Assembly (NCBI RefSeq): GCF_900103225.1
Contig: NZ_FNJH01000001.1
Location: 141,178-205,177 of the forward strand
Origin: Pseudomonas congelans
Lineage (GTDB): Bacteria; Pseudomonadota; Gammaproteobacteria; Pseudomonadales; Pseudomonadaceae
Direction of reading: 5' to 3'
Length of the DNA stretch: 64,000 nt
Every line of letters begins with the position of its first letter. Position 1 is the stretch's first letter. The notes under the pieces are model-generated. The model was given only the letters and a program-made list of their open reading frames with translations, was not told where the DNA came from and made no database searches. Position numbers and translations under genes: made by a program. Positions 1-8,104 of this stretch are shown piece by piece.

Positions 1-150
1 CGTGCTGAGGCTCTGCGTCGGTCTGGCTAGCTGATTAAGCTATCGTGCGACGCTCTGCGTCGTCACGCCGTTTCGGGCGCTCCGCGTCCTCTTGACGACG
101 CAGGGCGTCGTGAACTGCATTCCCACGCTGGAGCGTAGGGAACGATAATT
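1..150. repeat. Cluster of GC-rich palindromic intergenic repeats
   Basis: No gene is visible here. The stretch consists of short inverted motifs of the type GCTCTGCGTC / GACGCAGGGCGTC, followed by CATTCCCACGCTGGAGCGT and GGAACGATAA. The same motifs recur at many other intergenic sites in this window (about 7.8, 8.0, 31.3, 34.1, 44.1, 55.9, 56.3 and 58.8 kb), so this is a dispersed repeat family rather than a local regulatory site. It lies just downstream of the fpvF stop codon. Confidence 0.7.
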
Positions 151-1068
151 TCACTCCTTGCCAGCCAGCACCCCAACGATCCCCTGAATATCCCCCTGCA
201 ACTCCGCCAGCGGGTCAGCGCCATCAATCCCCAATACCAGCAGCTTGCTGCCAGCAGCCTCGATGGCTGCCTTGACCGGCGCGGGCGGCTGACGATGATC
301 GAGCACCAAGGCCGCGTCGTTATCCTTCAGGGTCGCGCTCAGTTTGCTCAAGGCTTCTGGCGTCCATTGCTCGTCCGTCAGCGCCTGAGTGTCGATCAGT
401 TCCAGATTCAGCCCACTGATCAAATAGCCAAAGCGATCCGACAAACTCACCACACTCAAATTATCGGCACTGGCCAGCGCGGCCTCGCTGCTGGCGCTGA
501 GCTTGAGCAACTGTTGCTTGAACGCCGCCAGGTTGGCCTCGATTTTCGGTTTGGCGGCCGGTGCCAGGCGCACCAGATCCGCTGCCAGCACATCCGCCAT
601 ACGGCCCATGTTATTGCCCGCCAGCCAGGGCTGACTGTTCAATCCGTCAGTGCCCTGACCCGGCTGTACGGCGATGCCCGGCAAGCTGCCGTCCACCGGA
701 CGCGCTGCATCGATCTCGACGATACGAATATTGCTGCGCCGCGCATTGGGGTAGAGCGGGTCATCGGCCCAGATCGAACGCAAGCCGATCACTGCGTCGG
801 CGTTGTTTGCCAGTCCGCGCAAGGCATCGGCTCCACGCCCGGTGAAATACGCCGTCTGCCGCGAGCCCGGCAGGTTGGCCGCGGCAGCGCGTTCCAGCAC
901 CACACCGCTGTCCTTGAGCAGTATCTCGCCAAGCCCGTAGGTGATCGGCAGGCTGGCCAGTACCCGCACCGGTTGCGGGCTGTCGGCTTTGCGGTCGGCC
1001 GCCTGCAGGCTGTTGCTGAACAGGCCGGTCATGACCAGCGCCAGGGTCAAGGTACGTAACGTAGGCAT
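151..1068 (-). CDS. fpvF: FpvF-like periplasmic metal/siderophore-binding protein
   Basis: The product is a 305-residue periplasmic solute-binding protein with an N-terminal signal peptide that ends near LQAADRK. It resembles the cluster-A metal-binding (ZnuA/TroA-like) fold. It is the last gene of the fpvGHJKCDEF operon and its start codon directly abuts the fpvE stop. In P. aeruginosa, FpvF (PA2410) works with FpvC as one of two periplasmic partners of the FpvDE transporter and can associate with pyoverdine. The sequence lacks the His-rich loop seen in zinc-type proteins, which fits a role other than zinc uptake. The assignment rests mainly on gene order and overall sequence; its exact ligand cannot be read from the sequence. 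Confidence 0.8.
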   Translation of the reverse strand: MPTLRTLTLALVMTGLFSNSLQAADRKADSPQPVRVLASLPITYGLGEILLKDSGVVLERAAAANLPGSRQTAYFTGRGADALRGLANNADAVIGLRSIWADDPLYPNARRSNIRIVEIDAARPVDGSLPGIAVQPGQGTDGLNSQPWLAGNNMGRMADVLAADLVRLAPAAKPKIEANLAAFKQQLLKLSASSEAALASADNLSVVSLSDRFGYLISGLNLELIDTQALTDEQWTPEALSKLSATLKDNDAALVLDHRQPPAPVKAAIEAAGSKLLVLGIDGADPLAELQGDIQGIVGVLAGKE

Positions 1069-1971
1069 TTATCCAATATTCCCTTTCAGGCTCGGCAGCG
1101 TGCCGCGAGCGATGGCGGCCAGGGCGAAAGCGATGCCCGCCACCAGAATGATTGCCGCGCCGGATGGCACCGGCAGGTCGAAGACGATGGGCAGCAGGAT
1201 GCCGCACAGGGTGCTGATCGTGGCGATGGCCACCGAGATCCAGAAGAAGCCTTTCAGCGACTGACTCAATAACCTCGCTGCCGCCGCCGGAATCACCAGC
1301 AGCGCACCGACCAGAATCGCGCCGATGACTTTCACCGCAGCGACGGTAATCAACGTCACCAGAATCACGAACAGGTAATCCAGCGTCTTCACCGCCACGC
1401 CGCGCACCGCGGCCAGTTGCGGATTGAAGCTGGCCAGCATGATGCGGTTGTACAGCGGCAGGCTCAGGCCCATGACCAGCGAGCCGACGATCAGCAGCAC
1501 CAGCAGGTCGTTACCGTTGACGGTCAGCACCGAGCCGAACAGCACGTTCTCCAGAATGTGCACGTTGATCTTGCCGGCCAGCACCAGCAGCAGGCTCGCG
1601 CCCAGTGCCAGGGATACCGACAGGAACACGCCGATCAGCGTGTCCGGTGCCAGCCCGGTGCGGTTGCGCAGGTAATTGAGGACGATGCCGAACAGCAGGC
1701 AATAGCCGAACAGGGCGCCATAGGGGCCGGTGTAGGGTTCGCCGAGCAGAATGCCGATCGCCACCCCGGTCAGTGCCGCATGACCCACGGCTTCGGAAAA
1801 AAACGCGAAGCGCTTGACCACCACCAGCGTTCCCAGACCGCCCAGCACCGGGCCGATCAACAGCCCGGCGAGCAGGGCGTTGACCACGAAACCGTAGGCC
1901 AGCGCCTCGGGCAGATAACCGGATGAGGCGAGGCCCTGAATGAAAAGTCGAAAGGTTTCGTAATCCATCAC
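1069..1971 (-). CDS. fpvE: FpvE, ABC-3 family metal transporter permease
   Basis: The product is a 300-residue, very hydrophobic integral membrane protein with about eight predicted membrane segments. It is typical in length and pattern for ABC-3 (ZnuB/MntB-type) permeases, with segments such as GPVLGGLGTLVVVKRF near the N terminus. Its start overlaps the fpvD stop by 4 bp (ATGA), indicating translational coupling with the ATPase. In P. aeruginosa, FpvE with FpvD forms the inner-membrane transporter that imports iron released from ferripyoverdine in the periplasm. The transport direction and the ferrous substrate are inferred from that homologue. Confidence 0.85.
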   Translation of the reverse strand: MMDYETFRLFIQGLASSGYLPEALAYGFVVNALLAGLLIGPVLGGLGTLVVVKRFAFFSEAVGHAALTGVAIGILLGEPYTGPYGALFGYCLLFGIVLNYLRNRTGLAPDTLIGVFLSVSLALGASLLLVLAGKINVHILENVLFGSVLTVNGNDLLVLLIVGSLVMGLSLPLYNRIMLASFNPQLAAVRGVAVKTLDYLFVILVTLITVAAVKVIGAILVGALLVIPAAAARLLSQSLKGFFWISVAIATISTLCGILLPIVFDLPVPSGAAIILVAGIAFALAAIARGTLPSLKGNIG

Positions 1972-2732
1972 GCAATCCTCCCGGCGCTGCTATCCAGGGT
2001 GCGCGGGTGCGCAGAAAACAGGGTCAGCAGCCGTTCCGGGGTCAGCGCGGTGGCGGCCGGTTCGTCGAACAGGATGCGTCGGTTGAGCCCCGTAACCTGA
2101 TCGGCCAGACGCCTGACGGCATCCAGGTCATGCTCGATCCACAGGACCGTGACTCCGCTTCGGCGCCAGTCGCTCAACAACCGCTCAAACACCTGAATAC
2201 CGGCCTCATCCAGCGCCGACATCGGCTCATCCAGCACCAGCAATTGCGGCGCAGGAATCAGCCCCTGCGCCAGCAGCACGCGCTGCCGTTCGCCACCGGA
2301 AAGCGCGCCCATGCGCCGTTTGCGCTTGTCCTGCATGCCGACCCGTTCCAGCGCCTCGCCAATCGCCGCCGCGTAGTGCTTCGACACACCCAGAAACGCC
2401 GGGCGTCGCTGACACATGGCCGCCATGAAATCGTCGACGGTCATCGGCAGGCCACGGTCGAACTCCAGCGCCTGCGGCACATAGCCGATCAGTCCTGGAG
2501 CGGCAGGCCACAGCAGGCTCAATTGGCCTTGATGCGGTGTCTGTCCGAGCAGGGTCTTGATCAGCGAGCTTTTGCCACCGCCGTTCGGTCCGACCAGCGC
2601 GTGCACGCTGCCGGCGCGTACATTGAAATGAACCTGATCGAGAATCGTGGTGCGCCCCAGGGTCAGGCTGACCTGGTTGAATTCGATGCCCGGCCCCTGG
2701 CTGACGATGTCGAGGTGTTGTGCCGCCGTCAT
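1968..2732 (-). CDS. fpvD: FpvD, ABC transporter ATP-binding protein
   Basis: The product is a 254-residue cytoplasmic ATPase subunit. A Walker A motif GPNGGGKSS lies near residue 50, an ABC signature LSGGERQRV near 145, a Walker B LLVLDEPMSALD near 165, and a switch His in WIEHD near 200. Length and motifs fit metal-type (ZnuC/MntA-like) ATPases. It overlaps both neighbours by 4 bp (fpvC upstream, fpvE downstream), so it is co-transcribed and translationally coupled. It is inferred to power iron import through FpvE, with FpvC and FpvF as binding proteins. Confidence 0.88.
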   Translation of the reverse strand: MTAAQHLDIVSQGPGIEFNQVSLTLGRTTILDQVHFNVRAGSVHALVGPNGGGKSSLIKTLLGQTPHQGQLSLLWPAAPGLIGYVPQALEFDRGLPMTVDDFMAAMCQRRPAFLGVSKHYAAAIGEALERVGMQDKRKRRMGALSGGERQRVLLAQGLIPAPQLLVLDEPMSALDEAGIQVFERLLSDWRRSGVTVLWIEHDLDAVRRLADQVTGLNRRILFDEPAATALTPERLLTLFSAHPRTLDSSAGRIA

Positions 2733-3661
2733 GCGCCCGACTCCTGAATGGCCCGTACCACCGTGTCCAGGTTGCCGGCCATTTCCTTTTCGTATTTGTC
2801 GGCGGTGTACTCGCCATAGGAAATGTGCGACAGCGGGTACAGCTTGACCCCGGATTCGCGCTGGATGGTGTCGACGTAGGTGGACGGGAAATCCATCTCT
2901 GAGAAGATCACCTTCACGTCCAGTTCGCGCAGTTGATCGATGGTTTTTTTCAACTGGCTCGGGCTGGGCTCGATGCCATGCGCCGGTTCAACCACGGCGG
3001 TGACTTCCAGGCCGAATTCGCGCAGCAGGTAGTCGTAGGCGGCATGCACCGTGGCTACACGCAGGTCAGCGTTGGGCGCCTTGGTCAGTTTGGCGAGCGC
3101 GTCGGCGCGCATCTGGCGCAGGCGCTTGCCGTAGGCGCGAGCGTTGGCGGTGTAGGTTTTGGCATTGTCCGGGTCCAGCTTGCCCAGCTCGCGGGCAATG
3201 TTGTTGACCTGAGCGATGGACGCACTGATCGACAGGAAGGTGTGCGGGTTGACCACTTTGCCGGCGCCTCGCGCCGCCACCCCGGTGGCCGCCAGCAACG
3301 GCACATCGGCATTGGCCTCGATGGTCTTGATGTTCGGCGTTTCACTGGCGGCGATCATGCGGTCGGCAAAGTCGTCGTGACCGACACCGTTGAGCACGAT
3401 CACGTCCAGCGAACCGATGCGCTTGATATCCTCGGCGCGCGGCTCGTAGGCATGCGGGTTGAAGCCTGCCGGGATCAGCGGCACGACGTCGGCCTTGTCG
3501 CCGACAATATTGCTCACGTAGCTGTAGTACGGGTGCAGGGTAATACCGATGCGCAGGCGTTTGGCCGGTTCGGCGGCGAAGCTGGACGGCGCCAGCAGGG
3601 CGACAAATAGACCCGTCAGCAGGACGCGCAGCAAGGGACGGCGTTTGAATGAAATAGGCAT
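2729..3661 (-). CDS. fpvC: FpvC, periplasmic metal-binding protein (ZnuA/TroA family)
   Basis: The product is a periplasmic cluster-A substrate-binding protein of about 310 residues. The chosen start is the ATG at 3661 (MPISFKRR), which gives a clean signal peptide ending near SFAAEP. It has an AAGGA-like ribosome site about 11 nt upstream; an in-frame TTG seven codons earlier is less convincing. Metal-binding motifs are visible: GFNPHAYEPR (first His), VVNPHTFLS (second His), VHAAYDYL (third His), and a C-terminal SEMDFPS segment. FpvC of P. aeruginosa (PA2407) binds iron released by reduction of ferripyoverdine. It is coupled by a 4-bp overlap to fpvD. Confidence 0.87.
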   Translation of the reverse strand: MPISFKRRPLLRVLLTGLFVALLAPSSFAAEPAKRLRIGITLHPYYSYVSNIVGDKADVVPLIPAGFNPHAYEPRAEDIKRIGSLDVIVLNGVGHDDFADRMIAASETPNIKTIEANADVPLLAATGVAARGAGKVVNPHTFLSISASIAQVNNIARELGKLDPDNAKTYTANARAYGKRLRQMRADALAKLTKAPNADLRVATVHAAYDYLLREFGLEVTAVVEPAHGIEPSPSQLKKTIDQLRELDVKVIFSEMDFPSTYVDTIQRESGVKLYPLSHISYGEYTADKYEKEMAGNLDTVVRAIQESGA

Positions 3662-3696
3662 GGGCAAGCGGTCTTCCTTCAAAGGAATGCGGAGTT

Positions 3697-4263
3697 TCAG
3701 TGCGGGTGCTGGCGGGTCACGCCAGCATCGAATTGCGCGACGACCTGTTTCCAGCCTGAATCGATCAAGGCCTGGTCACTGAGGTCGCTGACCGCCGCCA
3801 GCGAGGCGTTGCGGTTGATCCAGATGTCCGGCTGCTCGCCGGAATCGACACGCATGAGAAACGAACCGGCCACGCTCGGCGTCCGGCTCAGTCCCAGGTA
3901 GGACTGCTCGATCATCTGCCAGGCATGGTCGCCACGGCTCACCGAACTGGCATCCCTGGCGAACGGCGCAAAGCCTTCATCGCCCAGTTGCTCCGGGGTG
4001 ATTGGCGTCTGTTGCTCGCTGGCCAGCAGGCGGATTTCGTCGAGGGTCACGCGCAGGTCGGCGTAAATGCCTTGTTCCGCAGCGCTCAGGTCGCGTCGTG
4101 CGTCCAGTTGATGGCTGGCGACGCTGTGCGTTTCCTGAGTATCACGGTGCAGGCTGATCACCCCGGCAGCGCTGCCGAGGATCAGCAGGCACAGCAACAG
4201 GACGTACAGGGTTTCATGCCCGGCGCCTGCCGGACGGACGATGTGTCGGGTCGGTGCGCTCAT
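3697..4263 (-). CDS. fpvK: FpvK-like protein, single membrane anchor
   Basis: The product has 188 residues: a short cytoplasmic N terminus, one hydrophobic segment (about residues 18-38, YVLLLCLLILGSAAGVI) and a polar periplasmic domain of about 145 residues. No catalytic motif is recognisable. The start overlaps the fpvJ stop (ATGA), and 35 bp separate its end from fpvC. By position it corresponds to PA2406 (FpvK) of P. aeruginosa, one of three accessory proteins reported to help FpvG reduce ferripyoverdine in the inner membrane or periplasm. Its biochemical role is not evident from the sequence. Confidence 0.75.
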   Translation of the reverse strand: MSAPTRHIVRPAGAGHETLYVLLLCLLILGSAAGVISLHRDTQETHSVASHQLDARRDLSAAEQGIYADLRVTLDEIRLLASEQQTPITPEQLGDEGFAPFARDASSVSRGDHAWQMIEQSYLGLSRTPSVAGSFLMRVDSGEQPDIWINRNASLAAVSDLSDQALIDSGWKQVVAQFDAGVTRQHPH

Positions 4264-4592
4264 GGGGCCTGGATATCCGCCTGATCAATTTCCACCACGT
4301 GACCGGGACCTGCGTCGAACAGCACGTAGAACTCGGAAGCGGGGCGTTTGAAGGTCACGGTCGAGTCTTCGCCGAGCTTGCCGGGCACCAGGATGGTTTC
4401 GTCGTAGCCGATCACGTCCAGGGTTACACCCGGCGCACCACTGCCGTCGGAAAAACCGCCGGTGCAGCGGATCTGTTCGTTATCGATCTGTTTGCATTCG
4501 CACATCGGGTTGTGCGCCAGGGCGTTGCCGCTCAGGCCGAGCAGGCACAGGGCACTGGCCGTCAGCCAGCGCAGGGAAGGGCGGGCACTCAT
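4260..4592 (-). CDS. fpvJ: FpvJ-like small periplasmic protein with Cys motif
   Basis: The start is the ATG at 4592 (MSARPSLRWL), which forms an ATGA overlap with the fpvH stop and is followed by a good signal peptide cleaved near NALAHN. The mature protein is only about 85 residues. It begins with a Cys-containing HNPMCECKQ segment and a further Cys in IRCTGG, which suggests disulfide or metal binding. Longer upstream readings of this frame lie inside fpvH and are rejected. It corresponds by position to PA2405 (FpvJ), an accessory component of the FpvGHJK iron-release system. Its molecular function is unknown. Confidence 0.75.
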   Translation of the reverse strand: MSARPSLRWLTASALCLLGLSGNALAHNPMCECKQIDNEQIRCTGGFSDGSGAPGVTLDVIGYDETILVPGKLGEDSTVTFKRPASEFYVLFDAGPGHVVEIDQADIQAP

Positions 4593-5131
4593 GGTTGGGC
4601 TCCTTGTTTTTGCAGCCACGCCACGGTGGTGGGCGAAGCCTGTTGCAGAGGGATGGAAGTCTGATGCACGGCGCCGTCCCAGCCTTCCATGGTGATCCAC
4701 AGCTCGGCGTCGGGATCGGTGTTTTGCGCAATCTGCATGAAGGCGCTCATGCGGTAGCCGCCACCGAAGAAAATCACCCCGGCGGTGCGCAGGCTGCGTG
4801 GTTTGCCTATGCGCAGGTAAGTGGCCTTGACCCGGTCGATGCAGGCGTTGCACAGCGCTGCGTTGAAACTTTTCATGTAGCCCGATGGACCGGAAAGGCG
4901 CGGCGCTTCATTGCGGTCTTCTGCCAGGCGCAGGCTCCACGGGCCGACCTGAATCTCGCCCACCTCGCGCTGGCCAAGGCCCTGATCGCCGCGATCCAGC
5001 GAGACGTCGGAGAAGTACTTGGGCATGAAACCCAACGGGATCAGCACCAGCAGCACGTTGATATGGAAGCGCCATTTGTGCCAGACGCGGCTGAGCGACG
5101 AAACAGGTGGTGCGACAGCGACCTTGCTCAC
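4589..5131 (-). CDS. fpvH: FpvH-like membrane-anchored protein
   Basis: The product has 180 residues, with a basic N terminus, one membrane segment (about residues 24-40, INVLLVLIPLGFMP) and a periplasmic domain containing two close Cys residues (ALCNACIDR). The start overlaps the fpvG stop by 4 bp. In P. aeruginosa the equivalent gene (PA2404, FpvH) improves FpvG-dependent reduction of ferripyoverdine. The CxxC-type spacing could support redox or metal binding, but that is inference. No enzyme family is recognised. Confidence 0.75.
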   Translation of the reverse strand: MSKVAVAPPVSSLSRVWHKWRFHINVLLVLIPLGFMPKYFSDVSLDRGDQGLGQREVGEIQVGPWSLRLAEDRNEAPRLSGPSGYMKSFNAALCNACIDRVKATYLRIGKPRSLRTAGVIFFGGGYRMSAFMQIAQNTDPDAELWITMEGWDGAVHQTSIPLQQASPTTVAWLQKQGAQP

Positions 5132-6342
5132 AGGCTGTTCTCCGGGGTGCGGGCCGTCAGCGGCGAGGTGTTTATCTCCGGGGTGTATGCGGCAGGCTTG
5201 GCTCTGGCTTCACGCTTGAGTGCATTGATCGTTGCTATCGCAGTGCGCTTGCTCCAGATCAACAGACCGCTGAGCACCATCATGCTCAGCAGCAGGCCGA
5301 AGAACGCCCAGATCAGCTTGATCCAGATGCCGCCGAAATCGCCGGTGTGCAGCGGGCGCATGGACTCGGTGACGAACTCCAGCTTGTTGCGGTCCGACAA
5401 CAGGTGCGAAGCGGCTATTTCACCGCTGTACGGGTTGATTTCGGCGGTCTGGAACATCAACGGATACCAGCTGCGCCCACCCACCTGCATGTTGCTGTAG
5501 GCATTGAACGGCGGAGTGATGAAGCTGGCCTCAAGACCCGGAATCCGTTCTTTGGCGATTTCTACGGCCTTCGCCAGGCTGATGGTCGGCGCAGGGCTGC
5601 CGTCGGCAGTAAGCGGCACAGCGTTGTGCGGGATGATCGAGGCGACCTGGGATTTGCTGGAAATACTGATCTGGTTGTCGCCAAGAATCGCCTGAATCAG
5701 AAACCAGGTGCCGGTGATGGAAATCACAGCGATGAACCAGATCGACCACACGCCACTGAGCCGATGCAGATCGCCCCAGAAGATCCGCGGGCCTTGGCTG
5801 AAACGCACGGGCTTGAAGAAACCGCGCCAGAATTTCTTGTAGACCACCAGCCCGGTCACCAGCGACGCCAGCAACGGCAGGCCGAGAATCGACACCAGAT
5901 ACCAGCCCCATGAATAACCGTTGGTGAACGGCACCAGCCACCAGCCGTGCAGCGCGCGGGTGAAGCGGCGGAAGTCGAACGAAGGGGTAATGCCCTGAAT
6001 CACCCCGGTGTAAGGGTTGACGTAAGCCGGGACCGAACGCCCGTCGGGGTAGGTGATGAACACGCTCAAGGCGAAGTAGTCGCCGTCCGGCTGCATGATG
6101 GTGCCGACGATCAGGTCCGGTTCGTTACGTTCGATGGTGGCGCGAATCTGTTCGAAGTTCAGGCGCCGGGCATCGTCGGAAGGGCGGTTGTCACGCATCT
6201 CCGGGTTGGCCAGCCACATGATTTCCTTGCTGACCACGGCCAGCGTGCCGGTCACACAGACGATCAGTACGAAGAACCAGATCGGCAGGGCCAGCCAGCT
6301 GTGGACGAGAAACCAGATTTTTGAGCGGGACTTCTTCGACAT
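5128..6342 (-). CDS. fpvG: FpvG, PepSY-domain inner-membrane ferripyoverdine reductase
   Basis: The product has about 404 residues, starting at MSKKSRSKIW (an in-frame start 13 codons earlier is possible). The order is one membrane helix (about residues 13-35), a large PepSY-type periplasmic domain, then several membrane helices around 140-225, 340-365 and near the C terminus. This is the PepSY_TM arrangement. Conserved His residues in membrane segments (FLVHSW, RALHGWW, GDLHRLSG, RPLHTGDFGG) fit haem or redox function. FpvG (PA2403) is the inner-membrane reductase that releases iron from pyoverdine in the periplasm. It is the first gene of an eight-gene minus-strand operon in which most neighbours overlap by 4 bp. 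Confidence 0.85.
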   Translation of the reverse strand: MSKKSRSKIWFLVHSWLALPIWFFVLIVCVTGTLAVVSKEIMWLANPEMRDNRPSDDARRLNFEQIRATIERNEPDLIVGTIMQPDGDYFALSVFITYPDGRSVPAYVNPYTGVIQGITPSFDFRRFTRALHGWWLVPFTNGYSWGWYLVSILGLPLLASLVTGLVVYKKFWRGFFKPVRFSQGPRIFWGDLHRLSGVWSIWFIAVISITGTWFLIQAILGDNQISISSKSQVASIIPHNAVPLTADGSPAPTISLAKAVEIAKERIPGLEASFITPPFNAYSNMQVGGRSWYPLMFQTAEINPYSGEIAASHLLSDRNKLEFVTESMRPLHTGDFGGIWIKLIWAFFGLLLSMMVLSGLLIWSKRTAIATINALKREARAKPAAYTPEINTSPLTARTPENSL

Positions 6343-6638
6343 GGATAAACAATCTCGATTCGCGATGTGGAGCGGCCGCAAGGCGGTCCCCTCTGTCTGT
6401 ACGCGCGGGCGGTATAAAAGCCTCGCATTAAGTTAAAGACGAATGAGAACTGAATTCCTATAGGAATTTTTTGCGTTTAAATGCAAAAAATTGTTTCAGA
6501 GCGGCCGAACACCTCCGTATCCCGCACGAACGGTGTGGTGCGGCTAATTTTCCAGCGGTGGAGTACGTTCAATCTGGACATTGGTGTTGCGCCAGGCCGC
6601 AGGGGCTCGGGCGCTTTTGCCATCAAGGGAGAGACATC
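6343..6638. other. Divergent intergenic region between fpvG and the Asp hydroxylase
   Basis: This is an AT-rich stretch in an otherwise GC-rich window. It contains the palindrome AATTCCTATAGGAATT (about 6454-6469), preceded by AATGAGAACTGAA, which resembles half of a Fur site. A second AT-rich run follows at about 6470-6500. No TAAAT-N16-CGT box pointing toward fpvG was found, so the fpv operon may be Fur-controlled directly; that is inference. A PvdS-type box for the hydroxylase lies at 6545-6568. Confidence 0.4.
6545..6568 (+). promoter_or_regulatory. Probable PvdS iron-starvation box (variant)
   Basis: TAATT, exactly 16 nt, then CGT. The consensus for PvdS-dependent promoters is TAAAT-N16/17-CGT, so this has one mismatch in the -35 part. 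It lies about 70 nt upstream of the hydroxylase start at 6639. The identical spacing of the other boxes in this window supports it. Confidence 0.55.
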
Positions 6639-7616
6639 ATGAGTCATGCGTTGAGTTTGGATATCCGGCCGTTGCTGGCAGGGGCGGGCAGCTTGCCGAT
6701 GCTGGTGCAGGCACCCGAGCCAGGTCTGGACTTGATGGAAGCGCTGGGCGAACTCAAGCCGCTGGTCGCCGAGCATCTGTACAGCGCCGGCGGGATTCTG
6801 TTTCGCGGTTTCGAGGTGGGCGGTGCAGAAGCGTTTCGCGAGTTCGCCGCCGGTTTCGGCGATCCGCTGCTCAACTACGAATTCGGTTCCACGCCGCGCA
6901 GCAACGTCACCAAAGGCGTTTACACCTCGACCGAGTATCCGGCGCACCAGAGCATCCCGCTGCATAACGAGCAGGCCTACACCCTGGAATGGCCGATGAA
7001 GATCTGGTTCTACAGCATGATCGCGGCGCAGACGGGGGGCGAAACACCGATCGCCGACAGCCGGGAGATCTACCGACGCATCCCTGCGCGCATTCGCGAG
7101 CGCTTTGTCGAAAAGAAACTGATGTACGTGCGTAACTACGGCAACGGGCTCGATGTGGAATGGAGTCAGGTGTTCAATACCGAAGATGAGTCCGTGGTCG
7201 AAGCCTACTGCCGGGCACACAACATCGAGTGCGAATGGAAAGACGACGGCGAGCTGCGCACCCGGCAGATTTGCCAGGCGGTATCGCGCCACCCGGTGAC
7301 CCATGACAGCGTCTGGTTCAACCAGGCGCACCTGTTCCACATCTCCAACCTGCAACCGGAAGTGCGCGAAACCCTGCTCGACGTGGTGGATGAAGAAGAC
7401 CTGCCGCGCAACGTCTACTACGGCGACGGCTCGCCCCTCGAAGAAACCCTGCTGGACGAAATTCGCGGCGTACTCGACGAATGCACCGTCAGCTTCCCAT
7501 GGCTGGAAAACGACGTCCTGATGCTCGACAACATGCTCACCGCCCACTCCCGCGCACCCTTCACCGGCAAACGCAAGGTGGTGGTCGCCATGGCACAGGG
7601 GCATTCGGATAAGTAA
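6639..7616 (+). CDS. SyrP-like Fe(II)/2-oxoglutarate dioxygenase, probable NRPS-bound aspartate beta-hydroxylase
   Basis: The protein has 325 residues from the ATG at 6639, preceded by AAGGGAGAG. It belongs to the TauD/SyrP family: the iron-binding HxE motif is seen in IPLHNEQAY, the distal His in MLTAHSRAPF, and the 2-oxoglutarate-binding Arg just after (GKRKVVV region). SyrP of the syringomycin pathway hydroxylates Asp tethered to an NRPS carrier domain. Here the gene directly precedes NRPS genes with two Asp modules, and P. syringae pyoverdine carries two beta-hydroxy-Asp residues. So the inferred role is to hydroxylate carrier-bound Asp in both modules. It was formerly annotated as a 'regulatory protein SyrP'; the catalytic residues argue against a regulator. 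Confidence 0.85.
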   Translation: MSHALSLDIRPLLAGAGSLPMLVQAPEPGLDLMEALGELKPLVAEHLYSAGGILFRGFEVGGAEAFREFAAGFGDPLLNYEFGSTPRSNVTKGVYTSTEYPAHQSIPLHNEQAYTLEWPMKIWFYSMIAAQTGGETPIADSREIYRRIPARIRERFVEKKLMYVRNYGNGLDVEWSQVFNTEDESVVEAYCRAHNIECEWKDDGELRTRQICQAVSRHPVTHDSVWFNQAHLFHISNLQPEVRETLLDVVDEEDLPRNVYYGDGSPLEETLLDEIRGVLDECTVSFPWLENDVLMLDNMLTAHSRAPFTGKRKVVVAMAQGHSDK

Positions 7617-7678
7617 GCGCCTGTAGATTATCTGATCCCTTACCCGCAGCTACTGCCGCAAAAGCGCTTTTCAACCGC

Positions 7679-7864
7679 GAAGGACCCGACGAAGTCGGGC
7701 CGGAAACGGAGCTGCGGGCTTTGCTTACTTTGGCCCCATCAAAGTAAGTCGCCGAGAGGCGAAAAGGTGACCTGAGCCGAACCCAAATCCACCTGAAAAA
7801 GAAAAGCCGCTGTGTGACGCAGAGCGTCACGAACTGCATTCCCACGCGGAGCGTGGGAACGATA
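7679..7864. repeat. Composite dispersed repeat, copy 1
   Basis: This block of about 185 bp closely matches 56126-56310 in the window. The shared order is GACCCGACGAAGTCGGGCC (itself a hairpin), GGAAACGGAGCT, a TACTTTGGCCCCATCAAAGTA palindrome, a GTCGCCGAGAGGCGAAAAGG hairpin, then the GACGCAGAGCGTC / CCCACGCGGAGCGTGGG unit. No coding potential is evident. It sits after the hydroxylase stop codon and may act in transcription termination or merely be a spread repeat. Confidence 0.7.
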
Positions 7865-8080
7865 GTCATGCAGAGCTTCACATTCCCACGCGCAGCGTAG
7901 GGACGAGAGTGACAGAGGGCGCACTGGCCTCTTCGCGAGCAAGCTCGTTCCCACTAGGCGGTCCATGTTTGAGCGAGTAGAACGATAAGTGTCCGGCTAT
8001 TGATTATCGTGCCTGCGCTCCGCGTAGGCATGCAGTTCTGGACGCTCTGCGTCCTCTCTTTAGTGTGCGGTGCAATGCAG
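7865..8080. repeat. Palindromic repeat cluster with half REP element
   Basis: This continues the gene-free stretch between the hydroxylase and the first NRPS. It holds further GC hairpin units (CATTCCCACGCGCAGCGTAGGGACGA; CTCCGCGTAGG ... CTCTGCGTCCTC). A half REP element lies at about 7931-7954 (TTCGCGAGCAAGCTCGTTCC). No ORF with credible codon use or ribosome site was seen. Confidence 0.6.
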
Positions 8081-8104
8081 AGCCTCACCCCCGACAAACC
8101 TTTC

